Origin: Chrysaora quinquecirrha
Lineage: Eukaryota > Cnidaria > Scyphozoa > Semaeostomeae > Pelagiidae
Direction of reading: 5' to 3'
NCBI GenBank assembly: GCA_014526335.1
Contig: JACTAT010000061.1
Location: 216,630-280,629, forward strand
DNA length: 64,000 nt
The notes under the pieces are model-generated. The model was given only the letters and a program-made list of their open reading frames with translations, was not told where the DNA came from and searched no databases. This document shows positions 35,459-47,547 of the stretch, one piece after another; the stretch's first letter is position 1; each line of letters begins with the position of its first letter. The translations under genes and the position numbers were made by a program.

Positions 35459-37193
35459 CTGTGGGAATGAGTGACAAATGAAAGGAAGTAAAAGAATTCT
35501 GAATGGAAGATTTTCAAGCTAAAATGACTTGTTTAAGCAGTTTTTCAATAAGACTTAAGATTCTAACTCGCGTCTGCAAAATACTCAGTTTTTACTTAGA
35601 TAGCTAGTTACGTTAAAAGAACCCAATGAAATAAATATTGTTCAGTTCTTTCAGTTCTTCATCTTCTGACAGTGCACCTTAAAAGCCGTTGCTTTCCCAA
35701 AATTCTGAAAAGGATTCCCTGCTCCAGATGACGTCTCCAGAATCAAAAACATGCAGGCAAACGAGAGTGACCTTTGCTTTTCGAAATGTTGATGATGTTG
35801 ATGATGATGGCCTAGGCACAGCAGCTGATTCTGGGCTTCACAGCAATACTATCTATCTAGCGTCATTTTAGGTTTGTATCTTAGTTTTGAGCTTGCAAAT
35901 AATACATACTGCTTCTATGATGAAAAATTTAGTATATTGTTGGCCTATATCCGTTTATATTACCATATTTTCACTTTCGAAACATTCTAGAAATATTGCT
36001 GCTTGCTGCTGGCTCGACTTTTGCCGCCAAAATGCTTCGTAAGTTCCAGGCCCCGCTAAGGGCTTCGCGTCTCTGTAAAAGGCGGAATCAGGAACTTGTG
36101 GAACTTGAATTAGAACGGAATATTTATTATGAATTTTTACACCTCGAATATTCAAACAAACTTTTTGATTTCTTATTTTGACCAGGTATTAAGAAACAGC
36201 TGTCCCAACTGTGGCGTTTTAACAAGCATAGTTCACTAAAATAACGAGAAAGACCTTGTTTTAAAACCTCAAAAAACTCTTCTTTGTTTCGGTCTGTTAG
36301 TAATCCTTTCTCATTCTAATAATCAAAACAAAGGAAAGAATGTAAACCTTCAGACATCTTTGTTTTGCAAAGTGTACTGTATCCACGCAATTACAGGCAA
36401 AAGCGCACCATTACATCAGGGATTGCATGAACACGGGATCAAGATTTGTGTTGTCACATGTTGCAAGGCAATTCAATTTCCATAAACAATATTGGTGTTT
36501 ACTGTTAGAGGTAAGGTTATTTTGTGCATTTTTCAAATTACATTTCATGTTGTCAATATGCTTTTATGATTCTCGTCCTAAATTATGGCTCTCCCGCTTA
36601 ACAGTTGGAATAAAATACGAGAAGGGAGTAATCGAGTTTGCAAATGACAATAAGCAAAGCAACCAAGCAAGGGGCAGATTGATTATCTTATTGAAATACC
36701 TTGTCTTGATTATATATCAACTCAGATGCTTGTGTGATTGATTTTAGTACCTCAGTTTTCAGTACAAATTAAAAATAGCGCGAGCCTGAACAATAAATGC
36801 TTAAACAGAAAACAGAGATTACTGACCAGTCCTTAGCCCAGACCGTTCAAACAATCAAACATTGTTGGTCAAACATTTGAGATTTACTGTACTTTTCAAG
36901 CAATGTTTGACCGTTTGGGCACGTTGCGAAACAATGGTTGATAAGCAGAATTCGGCCAGCACAAACTATTGGACGAACAATGTTTTGCGAGACGGTCAAG
37001 GTGAAGGGCCCCAGGTCAAGCATTTTGTCCGATAGGCAAATCGCAAATGTTAGACCAACAATGTTTGATCCTTTGGCCAGGGCCTTAGGGATTGAGTACA
37101 TCATAAAGTAGCTTTCGCTTTGCTACCTTGATTACGTATTAATTTACAATCGTTTAGATCCAAAAATTGTTTATGATTTCGATTATTATTATG
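35459..37193. repeat. 3' flank of copy 1, shared with the other units
   Basis: Non-coding apart from decayed fragments. 35757-36760 matches the segment next to TOP3A (29566-30620), including the RKFQAPL frame and the dead CPNC exon. 36840-37088 is a CAAACATT-family element with the terminus CTTTGGCCAGGGCCTTA, present in all complete spacers. Confidence 0.8.
36840..37088. mobile_element. CAAACATT-family element in the copy 1 spacer
   Basis: Left motif CAAACATTGTTGGTCAAACA, right motif CCAACAATGTTTGATCCTTT. It is also present at 47205-47460 and 52986-53241, so it predates the duplications. Confidence 0.8.
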
Positions 37194-37517
37194 ATTTACG
37201 AAAGTTTGTTCGTACAAAAATTATGACCCCAGATTGAGATTGAGCATCTTCGTGTTAGTGTTTAGGCAAATTTTTACTTCTCTTTTCCCCCTCTTTTCAT
37301 TAAAATGTTGATTGTATGGCGTTTTAAAGTTTGAGGGATTTGACCATGAAAAATGACTGGTGTTAAATTTCACCCCTATCAAATCTTTTATAAATTTTCA
37401 AACCTTAAATCGCTATAAAATCAACATAAGCCCGTAAAAATTTCCTCAACACTAAAATGAAGACGCTCAATCTGAATCAAGGGTCGAAAATTTTGTACGA
37501 ACAGATTTTCCTAAATC
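37194..37517. mobile_element. TIR element, about 320 bp, ~80-bp arms
   Basis: The left arm GTTCGTACAAAAATTATGAC pairs with the right arm, which reads GTTCGTACAAAATTTTCGAC on the other strand. It is repeated at 53332-53657 in the copy 3-4 spacer. In the copy 2-3 spacer only part of the right arm survives (about 47548-47595). Confidence 0.8.
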
Positions 37518-37743
37518 TTGGAAACGAGGCTCTTAGTTGAAAAGGTGTATTCGCCCTGATTTGCGAAACGAGCTACTTCTGTATTGCAACGATTTTCGTC
37601 GATCGTCGATTGTCTTAAACTCACCGTTAATCACACTGGTAAGTCACCCTGTTCTGTCGAATGTGGCGAGTCATCTTTTGTCGAGGCGACTTGGCCAGAT
37701 TTGTGGCGAATCTGCAATGTGGCGAGTTGACCTGCTGCCGAAA

Positions 37744-40700
37744 GAGGGGGGCTTTGGGGGGTATCAAAACCCGAAAACCCGGAGGAAAATTAGGAAAAAC
37801 CCGAAAACCCGGACAAAATTTTGGCAAAACCCGGAAACCCGCAGACGAAAAATCATAATCCCAAAACTGCATTGGGGTACTAGAATTAGTCATTGTCAAA
37901 CGGTTGGTATCATGTTTTTACTTATTTTGCTTCACTAGCTTCATTTCTTTATCAAGAGCAAATGCAAATGCCTAATTTAAACCGTAGCACAAGATTTTCG
38001 AGACTCGCAACAAAAGAGACAAACAACGACTACAATCTGTACCTTGAACCAAGGGAAACGTCATTTGCCTTTTCGATTTCATCCTAGTTCACTATCACTA
38101 TCTCTCTCTTATATACGACTTAAAAATCGTCATCATTGATTGCATCAAACATCAAACTATCAATTTTGTTTGCCATTTCATTAGTCCATCATCTATCATT
38201 CTCTCCGTGCCACCTTTAGATCCACTTTCATTATCATCTCCTTCGAAATTCAAATTCAAGAAATCCAAGAAATCGTAAAAAAATCCAAGGCACCGTCAAA
38301 GAAAGAAGGATTCTTTATGCTGCTAGTCTACAGGGCCGTAGCTACGGGGGGGGGGGGTGTGGGGGGTGTGACACCCCCCCAGGCAAGTTGTCCGTCGGCA
38401 AATTTGAGAAGAACGGAATTTTTCGGCAATAATAACTAAGGGCGAGAAATGTTGCAAATCAAAAGAAACAAAAAAGTGTCAGCAAATGTCGGGAAAACGT
38501 TCAGCACATAGCTTGCCGACGAATACTAGCATCCACTTTCCACAGCTGCCGACATTTTTGGTATCAATAACAGTTAGGGGTTGCTAACTGCGAGCAAATG
38601 CCGAGAGAAAGTGCTTCCTTACCAGCTAATCGTATCTGTACATGCCAGTTTGACAGCCATAACAGATACCTGCGCGCAGCAGCGAACAGGATGGAGATAC
38701 AATGCACGGGGTCACCAAGACTGCCTATGTCTAGAATTAGAGGTTTAGTCCTATTTCAAACTGTAAAGCGCTCTAGAGTGCATTATCAAACAAGTCTCAA
38801 ATTATACAGTGTATACAAGAATCAAACTGGCAGATGACTACAATGTTGTTGTTCAACAGCTGAAAAGGTTGTGTTTCACGGCATTTTAGAGTTCAAATTT
38901 TCAAAATTTTCCGGGGGAGCATGCCCCCTGACCCCTCTTGCATGTGTGTCCCCAGGTGCGTCTGGCCCGGGGGGCAAAGTGGCGATCGCCAGCCGGGCCC
39001 TCTAATAGATGAACGTTACAGAAAAATTACAGGCCCTTTCCTTGAAAGTTTGAGAAGATAATTTACGTGCACCGAATGATTGCAGTCATGAGAAGGGCCC
39101 CACAATGACCGGTATCTACAGTTTTCGTGAGCAAATTCAAAAAGCGGATGGATATTACAATCGTTTCGTGCCGTGCTTCGTGCGACGGCTGCGACCATAC
39201 GCAAAATCATTCTCCTTGTCACAGTGAACAAGATGGTTTAATCTTCACCAGAGGAAAGCCGATCATTATACATACTGTAATGTTTCTACAGTTTTATTTT
39301 GAAATTCTAAAGTTTTTCCTTCTCTTTTTCGAGGGTTTACTATTCTTTCATTCCAATGATGAGGTGCTCAAATTGCTAAAATAGCCGTTTTAGAAGGTCT
39401 AGCAACCAAAATTTTCTTCGCCGCCCAACCATCGTGGGCGGCAGATTTAGTCTTCCCACTTGAAGTTTATAGATGTTGAAATTCGAAAAAGCGAAAAAGT
39501 GCAAAAGTATGTTTCTCAAATTGAAATGCAAGCATAGGTCCCCCTCAGCACATCTATCAATTAATAACAAATATCGACTGAGCGTATTTAAGATGAATTC
39601 TTTATAAGTGGGTGTGGTTCAGAAATTTTATTTGTCACACTCTGAACCGGGCCCTTCTGATTTGGTACCCACCCTGCAATTGTGGTGCCAGACCGCCCCT
39701 GTGTGTCCCCCATTTCTATATGATGTTCTATGATTCAAGCATAATATTCCTGACCTGACTGTTGTGTGCAAAGCATGGGAAACAAAAACAAATTTGCCAA
39801 GGAAAGAACAACAGCCAAGCCACACCCATATCTAAAGGCCACGCCCATTTTGTCGGCAGAAAGCTTAGCTACACCCCCCCAGTCATTGAGTCCTAGCGAC
39901 GGCCCTGCTAGTCTGAGCATCGCATACATAAACAACGCTGTCAAATTTCGTGCATATCTTGGGGTTGTTTAAAACGACATAATTCTGCTGGACCATCATT
40001 ATTTTCCTCCCCCGTAGCTGCGAATTTTTTCAGCTCTCCACATTGTTTACCACACCGAAAACCTCTCCTGATTCGTAAAGAGCACTTCGGGTCCAAAACT
40101 AGTGAGGATATACATGGCTCATTATTTGACATAGCATATCAACAATCTACATATGTTCTTGTTTTCTGGAGACCTAAGTTAGTTTTGCCTTTTTGCCAGA
40201 CACAAATAAACTGCTGCCATTTATACGGAGGCTGAGTCTGTGTTTCTTACCTACTACTGAATAAACTTCTCCCAATCTTCGTTGTAAGCTGTGACAGTAT
40301 CCGCTTGACAACACTTGACACCATATACATCTTTCTCCAAAATCAACCCAGCTAATTCACCATCCAATTTATTTGGGGTGTATTACACGGGGTTGTCTAT
40401 AAAACTCACTGCTTCAAAGGATGATTGTTGCTCTTTATCTTTGTCCCAAAAGATTATAGCAGTCGTCCCTGTCAGAATTTCGGGCTACATAAATGCTCAT
40501 AATTTTTTGAATGTGAGTATGAATTCGTAGTTTTATAGCCACTGTGCCCGTCAAATCAATTCCAAGGTGTGTTACAATGTAACTAGAACCGCTTTTCTTC
40601 CTTTTAATTTCAAAGAGATAGAGTTTCCAATAACATCTATTGCCTTGATAGAGCCATTATCTCATGCAAGGAATTGTATGCCAGCAGTGTAATGATGAAC

Positions 40701-41106
40701 TTCATTTGCCATGGTACCGAATCGCAGAGATCTAGCGAGCTTTGTACAACGTTGAAAATGTGAATTAGAATTGTATGATAAGAAGACAAGCCATCCATGG
40801 TATAACCTAGCTACATAACCGAGGCCTTCCAGCTCTAAAAAGTCAACTTTACTGACTTGACGTTTATCATAGTTTCAAGAACCGTTAATGAATTTCACAA
40901 AGTGATATATCCTATTTGACGGGGAAAAACCCGAAAACCCGCACATTTTTACAACAATACCCGAAAACCCGAGTTCAAAAATGGTAAAACCCGCAACCCG
41001 TCAAATATTCTGAACCCGAAAACCCGCACGTTTTTTTGGAATAACCCGAAAACCCGAGGGCAAAATCGGCTAAACCCGCAACCCGTAAAACCCCAAAGCC
41101 CCCCTC
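37744..41106. mobile_element. 3.36 kb transposon, 16-bp TIRs, 6-bp TSD
   Basis: Starts GAGGGGGGCTTTGGGG and ends CCCCAAAGCCCCCCTC. It is flanked by CCGAAA on both sides (37738-37743, 41107-41112). Copies 3 and 4 keep the uninterrupted site CTGCCGAAACGACCT. Subterminal zones repeat AAAACCCGAAAACCCG on both ends. No transposase frame was recognised. A second element (38331-39907) is nested inside. Confidence 0.9.
38331..39907. mobile_element. Nested hAT-like element, 1577 bp, non-autonomous
   Basis: The left end CAGGGCCGTAGCTA pairs with the right end, which reads CAGGGCCGTCGCTA on the other strand. The flanks CTAGTCTA and CTAGTCTG form an 8-bp duplication with one mismatch. A long G run follows the left end. 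No transposase frame is evident. It inserted into the 3.36 kb element. Confidence 0.85.
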
Positions 41107-41420
41107 CCGAAACGACCTGGAGAGGAGTAGTCTCAAACCTGTGACTTTTGACTTTTGGTTGCGTACTTCAATGCTCTACCGGCGGCTGCCAGCCCTACTC
41201 GTACCAATTGCTTAAATTTCAATGGCGCTGTAAGTGGACTTTGTAAGAAACCGAAAACTTAATCGTTCGGACAAAACTTTGTATGCAAATTTGATGGTCC
41301 GAAAGTCTTCGGTTTTAATGTACGACAAACGTTATGTCTGATTAGGACGATTAGGGTCTGATACTGTGTCATTGGCCAAATCAGTTAGCGGTTGAGAAAT
41401 CTAGGACATGTGTTTGGGGC

Positions 41421-41541
41421 CTTATATGCGGCTCCGTACTGCAGATTCGACTCCCTTCGACTATACGTCTTTATATTTGACTTTTAACTCTCTTTCAGAA
41501 CATTGATAATCGTCCGATTGTGACTACTGTACTGTCCAATC
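41421..41541 (+). promoter_or_regulatory. Conserved leader of LRR copies (TATA-like, 5' UTR acceptor)
   Basis: GCCTTATATGCGGCTCC lies about 120 bases before the ATG in copies 2, 3 (48145) and 4 (54192), and is changed to GCATAATGCGG in copy 1. A pyrimidine tract ending CTCTTTCAG precedes AACATTG some 45 bases before the ATG, suggesting a 5' UTR intron. Function is inferred from conservation only. Confidence 0.35.
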
Positions 41542-44500
41542 ATGCCACGAGGTAAACTAATTTTTGCATTGATCTTTTTCTTCCTCTTATACACTCTTCT
41601 GCCTGTCTTGGGCCTTCCTTATGGGTGTCACTGGAAGACACCTGTGTACCTAGACTGCAGCAATGCCGGTTTGGACAGGTTCCCAAATGATATTCCTAAC
41701 TCAACAATGTACATCGATCTTTCTGGAAACTCTCAGCTGAATTTAAACGAAGATTATTTCTTACGATTTCCTAAGCTGCAAATGCTTAGTTTGGAAAGAT
41801 GCTGGCTTAAAGGGCCTATCATATTGCCAAAGTCTCTGAAGCGATTTACCATAAGAGATAATTCATTCAACGAGGCAACTATACGTAAAACATTTGAAAA
41901 CGTTTCATCGAGCTTATTTTACATTGATATTTCTCACAACCAATTGACACTGGAACGCGTTTTGAGATTTTTACCCAAAACTGTAACTCGCCTTAGAGTT
42001 GGAGGTAACATTATGCCTGTGGTACGCAAGGATTATTTTCGCGAATTCAGAAAATTGCTTTATCTGAATTTAGATGGCTGTGGAATAAGACAGATTGAAG
42101 AAAATTCACTTGACACACTTGTTCATCTGCATATATTTAGCCTATCAAGCAATAACCTGGAGAGCATTCCAGATAATTTGTTCCAGTTTTAAGAAATTTG
42201 GGAGTCTTGTACCTGGACCATAACAAGTTCTCTAAGCCACCAGTTTTCGAAGGTCTAACAAGCCTAGAAACCTTAAATTTACATCACAACAGAATCAAAC
42301 GACTTCTACCAACAGACTTTTATAAGAAGCGAATAGGCCGGTTGGTTCTTAACGACAATCAGATCCGCACGTTTGATCTGCGAAATACGAAATATCTGAA
42401 AATTGATTTGTCGTATAATCGAATTGAAAGACTCAATGCTTTTGCTTTCAAAGGCCGAAGAGTGCTGAACGATTTAATGCTACAGAATAATAACATTACA
42501 CACATATCGCCGTTAGCGTTTAAGGGAATGATTCAAATCGTTTCGCTATATCTTCAACGAAACAACATCAGCAGTTTACCAAAAGGCATTTTTAAAAACA
42601 TGATCGTGAACAATTTGTTTCTCTACGGAAACAATATCAGTTCTATGGATGGGATTTTAGACAACATGAGATCACCGCCTATGTTGTTGCTGTTGTTTTC
42701 AAACCCTTCACTCAAGAGCATAAAGCTCTGGGATTACCGTACCATGTCGAATTATTCTAGTATTTACGTGAGTTGCGATAGATTCAAACAAATTGCTGGC
42801 TTTGGGGATTTCAGAGTTAATATAAACTGCTTTCCGTCTGTGTATTTTTCAATACGTTTGCGAGATGCAAGTTTGGCAAGAGATGGCTTCAAGTGTACTT
42901 TAAGCTATAAGACGCGAACGTATTCATGTACCCCTTGCCCCCTGGGGTGTTACACAGACCTTCGCAGCTGCCCCGATGGATGCTGCAAACAGTGTCCTGC
43001 TGGATCGTTCTATCAAGACGATCTTGCAATGACGTACTGCAAGCCTTGTCCCCGGCGGGTGCACTAGACTTATAAAACCACATCCACCCTTGTCCGGAGG
43101 TCCACAAAAATACCCCTTTCCACTGACAATCACACATACATTTGACCCCTTTTCACTGATTTTTTGCGGCCTTTTACCAAGGAAAATAGACCCTTTTTCT
43201 GAATATCAATGACATTGAATGACTTGTTAAACATTGTTAGAATGCTAAAGCCTTCATAATGGAAATCACCCATACATGATATTAAAAGATTTTTGCAAAT
43301 AGTTTAAAAATCTGATGAGCAAAATTATTTGTAAAATAGCTGATTAAATTTGAATACTGTATTAGCATCAGTTTTTAGGTCCCCTATACATAGGAGCTTA
43401 GTTACCTACACTGTCATTTATATATAGTGCATGGGTCAAAAAAACAATAAACATTGGCATTTGAAAACACATTTGTTTGTAATTCATTTTTGTTAGGCAC
43501 AAGCTAGATGAGTGGAAGTGGTGTGGAAGTGTGTGGACAAAGTCAAACGGCAAGCTTTGCTCTCCTTTTCCCATTAAAAAAAATATGTCAAATGCACCTC
43601 AGTTTCCTGTACCATGAAGCTAAATTTTGAATGCTACTTGGGAATTGAATTAAGTTGTAAGAAGAAGCAATGGTTTGAAAGCTTGTTTTAAATGTCTAAA
43701 CAATTATATCTTGATTAAAAGATTAAAAATAGGAAAATCAAATTGGATTACAGTGTTCAGATTCACGGCCCAATTTTTCAAAAAGACCCCTTTTTTCAAA
43801 TTCTAGGTCCTTGTTTCACATCATGAAATACCCCTTTCTCAGTGATTTTATGGACACGGGTGCTGTACATTTTTCCATTGGAGTGCACCCGCCGGGGCCT
43901 TGTCCTGCCGGACAATATGTACCCCCTAGTAGATCCCCAGGCAAAAGCCCGTTGGAATGCTTGACGTGTCCGGATGGAACAAAGAAGAATCACCCCGCCG
44001 GTTATCGAGCTTGTAAATGCTTGGACGGCTTCGCTCGCACAGATCGCTTTGGAAAGTGCAACAAATGTAGTCAACGTGGCATAGAATGTCGTCGTGATTA
44101 TCCTGAGCTGCTTAAAGACTATTGGTGGATTTGGCATGATGGATCTCCTTCAAACTCAACTTGTAAAAAGTCGTTTGTTGCTTTCATGAAAAATCTTGAC
44201 ATAAAAAACAACGAATATGATAGAGCTACAAGTAGTTTTTCATGTGCACTGCCACAACCTCATCACTGCCCTGTGAAAGGATCGTGTCTTGGCGGTGTCG
44301 ATGCAACATGCTTAAGTAACTACACAGGTATATTATGCTCTGTTTGTGAAAAAGGATACAGTAGGCAGTTCCAGAAATGCGTAAAATGCCCGAAACCAGT
44401 TTATGCAATACTGCAATTCATTGGCTACATAACACTTTTCGTTTTCATTTGTTTGCTTGTATCCTGGACTGACAAAATCAAAGTAAAGATTGACGAAGAT

Positions 44501-45742
44501 TACACGAGGACATTTGCTGATATTGTATTATCAAACTTGAAGATTTTGCTTGGCTTTTATCAAGTGTTAATAGTGATAATCCATGCATTTTCAAACGTGA
44601 ATTGGCCACATTCCTTGAAAAAGACAATCGGCATATTCCAATTCGTTCAACTTGAAGTATTCCGAATTCCCTCTCTTCGTTGTTTGAAGCCAGAATGGGG
44701 GCTAAATTCCATTCATGAATTCTGGATTGCTCTGATTGGAACGGCGGCATTTCCTATTGTTATTCTCGCGTATCTTGCAGTAAAAGTGGCCTATTTATAT
44801 TTTGCTGAAACACTACACGCAAATTTCATTCGGCGAAGCAGAGTTTGTAAAAGAAATTGCTTTCGAGTCCTTGTGTTGTTTTTCTTTGTAACTTATCCTC
44901 TTACGGCGCAGAGGATTGTTCAGGTTCTGCCAATAAGCTGCCATAACATATGCACCAGCATGAAAAATGGTAAATGCCTGCACCAGCTTTCCTACTTGAA
45001 GTCTGACTACAGCGTCAAATGTTTGTCGTTATCCGGTTCAAGTCGTTTGACTCTTGTTTTTGCGTACGTTGCAATCATAATTCCAGTAGGCCTGCCATTA
45101 CTACTTTTTTGTTTGTTACTGAAGTATATACCTGATAGTAAAAAGCAGGAAGATGCTGTGAATATTCAAGAGGAAAATGAATTCCTAATTACTGTCGAGA
45201 GTAACAGAAGTGAGGAAAGCGGATTGCAGTTTGCATTGAAATTTTTATATGAGAATTACGATTCTGGAAACCGATACTGGGAGCCATTGGAGATGATTCG
45301 GAAGCTTATAATGACTGCGGGAGTGACTTTGTTCATTGGTTATTACAAGACGGGAATGGGTACCACAATTGTGGTCGCTGGGTTCTTTGCTATTCTGCAT
45401 GCGTTCAGACGACCTATGAGGGATTCTTTTGAGAATATCTTGCAACTTCTATCTTTATCAATCATACCAATAAACCTCTGCCTCGGAGTCATTTTGAAAT
45501 CAAATGACATTGCATATGATGACGCAAGGCTTCGACCAAACGATGACAACGCTGCCATTGGCTATCTTCTTGTCATCCTTAATCTCTTTGTTCTTCTATT
45601 GGTTATCATTCGCCTGGTATACAGCGTCGGTAAAGCATCAAGTAATCTATGTACAGCTGCTGATAAGTGCTTTCATCGTGTTTGCTGCTGTTTCTTCAAA
45701 ACGAGGCGGGCAGAAAATCAGAGAGTTCTTCTCTTAGAATGA
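41542..45742 (+). pseudogene. LRR multi-pass gene, copy 2, broken
   Basis: Homologous to copies 1 and 4 from start to stop but with two lesions. A one-base deletion near 42187, relative to copy 4, stops the frame after residue 216 (NLFQ). An 846-bp hAT-like insertion at 43051 splits the cysteine-rich region. The remaining sequence, including all membrane segments, is almost identical to the intact copies, so inactivation is recent. Residues 1 to about 150 look like copy 4, about 160-350 like copy 1, and from about 355 on like copy 4 again. The open frame that restarts inside the transposon at 43811 is a chance read-through. Confidence 0.92.
43051..43896. mobile_element. hAT-like non-autonomous element, 846 bp
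   Basis: Perfect 15-bp terminal inverted repeat CCCGGCGGGTGCACT. Perfect 8-bp target duplication GCCTTGTC (43043-43050 and 43897-43904). Copies 1, 3 and 4 supply the empty site. The 8-bp duplication is typical of hAT transposons. No transposase frame was seen. Confidence 0.95.
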
Positions 45743-47547
45743 CTGTGGGAATGAGTGACAAATGAAAGGAAGTAAAAGAATTGTGAATGGAAGATTTCCA
45801 AGCTAAAATGACTTGTTTAAGCAGTTTTTTAATAAGACTTAAGATTCTTACTCGCGTCTGCAAAATACACAGTTTTTACTTAGATAGCTAGTTACGTTAA
45901 AAGAACCCAATGATATGAATACTCGGAATGCCGAGTAGCTTAATTGTTCACTTCTTTCAGTTCTTCATCTTCTGACAGTGCACCTTAAAAAACCGTTGCT
46001 TTTCCCAAAATTCTGAAAAGGATTCCCTGCTCCAGATGACGTCTCCAGAATCAAAAACATACAGGCAAACGAGAGTGACCTTTGCTTTTCGAAATGTTGA
46101 TGATGATGATGATGGCCTACGCACAGCAGCTGATTCTGGGCTTCACAGCAATACTATCTATCTAGTGTCATTTTAAGGTTTGTATCTTAGTTTTGAGCTT
46201 GCAAATAATACATACTGCTTCTATGATGAAAAATTTAGTATATTATTGGCCTATATCCGTTTTTATTACCATATTTTCACTTTCGAAACATTCTAGAAAT
46301 ATTGCTGCCATTGAACTATATATAAAAAGTCTTTTTATATATAGTTCAATGATTGCTGCTTGCTGCTGGCTCGACTTTTGCCGCCAAAATGCTTCGTTAG
46401 TTCCAGGCCCCGCTAGGGGCTTCGCGTCTCTGTAAAAGGCGGAATCAGGAACTTGTGGAACTTGAATCTGAGCGGAATATTTATTATGAATTTTTACACC
46501 TCGAATATTCAAACAAACTTTTTGATTTCTTATTTTGACCAGGTATTAAGAAACAGCTGTCCCAACTGTGGCGTTTTAACAAGCATAGTTCACTAAAATA
46601 ACGAGAAAGACTTTGGTTTTAAAACCTCAAAAAACTTTTGTTTGTTTCGGTCTGTTAGTAATCCTTTCTCATTCTAATAATCAAAACAAAGGAAAGAATG
46701 TAAACCTTCAGACATCTTTGTTTTGCAAAGTGTACAGTATCCACGCAATTACAGGCAAAAGTGCACCATTACATCAGTGATTGCATGAACACGGGATCAA
46801 GATTTGTGTTGTCACATGTTGCAAAGCAATTCAATTTCCATAAATAATATTGGTGTTTACTGTTAGAGGTAAGGTTATTTTCTGCATTTTTCAAATTATA
46901 TTCCATGTTGTCAATATGCTTTTATGATTCTCGTCCTAAATTATGGCTCTCCCGCTTAACAGTTGGAATAAAATACGAGAAGGGAGTAATCGAGTTTGCA
47001 AATGACAATAAGCAAAGCAACCAAGCAAGGGGCAGATTGATTATCTTATTGAAATACGTTCTCTTGATTATATATCAACTCAGATGCTTGTGTGATTGAT
47101 TTTAGTACCTCAGTTTTCAGTACAAATTAAAAATAGCGCGAGCCTGAACAATAAATGCTTAAACAGAAAACAGAGATTACTGACCAGTCCTTAGCCCAGA
47201 CCGTTCAAACAATCAAACATTGTTGGTCAAACATTTGAGATTTACTGTACTTTTCAAGCAATGTTTGACCGTTTGGGCACGTTGCGAAACAATGGTTGAT
47301 AAGCAGAATTCGGCCAGCACAAACTATTGGACGAACAATGTTTTGCGAGACGGTCAAGGTGAAGGGCCCCAGGTCAAGCATTTTGTCCGATAGGCAAATC
47401 GCAAATGTTTGACCAACAATTTTTGATCCTTTGGCCAGGGCCTTAGGGATTGAGTACATCATAAAGTAGCTTTCGCTTTGCTACCTTGATTACGTATTAA
47501 TTTACAATCGTTTAGATCCAAAAATTGTTTATGATTTCGATTATTAT
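45743..47547. repeat. 3' flank of copy 2
   Basis: Same order as after copy 1: decayed segment shared with 29566-30620, then the CAAACATT element at 47205-47460. It differs by a 43-bp palindrome inserted at 46309 and by loss of most of the 37194-type TIR element. The RKFQAPL frame is broken here by a TAG, so it is not under selection. Confidence 0.8.
46309..46351. mobile_element. 43-bp perfect palindrome with 8-bp TSD
   Basis: Two perfectly complementary 21-base arms (beginning CATTGAACTATATAT) around a single central T. It is flanked by ATTGCTGC on each side (46301-46308, 46352-46359). The matching site after copies 1 and 3 lacks it. It is a minimal hairpin insertion, probably a collapsed hAT-type MITE. 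Confidence 0.92.

Noticed and set aside
36031..36181. Small RKFQAPL protein repeated in every unit
   Set aside because: Similarity reflects duplicated DNA; copy 2 carries a stop in the frame, and no domain or partner exon supports translation.
43811..43905. Start of a separate gene upstream of the membrane half of copy 2
   Set aside because: The frame starts inside the hAT-like element and joins the gene only by chance.
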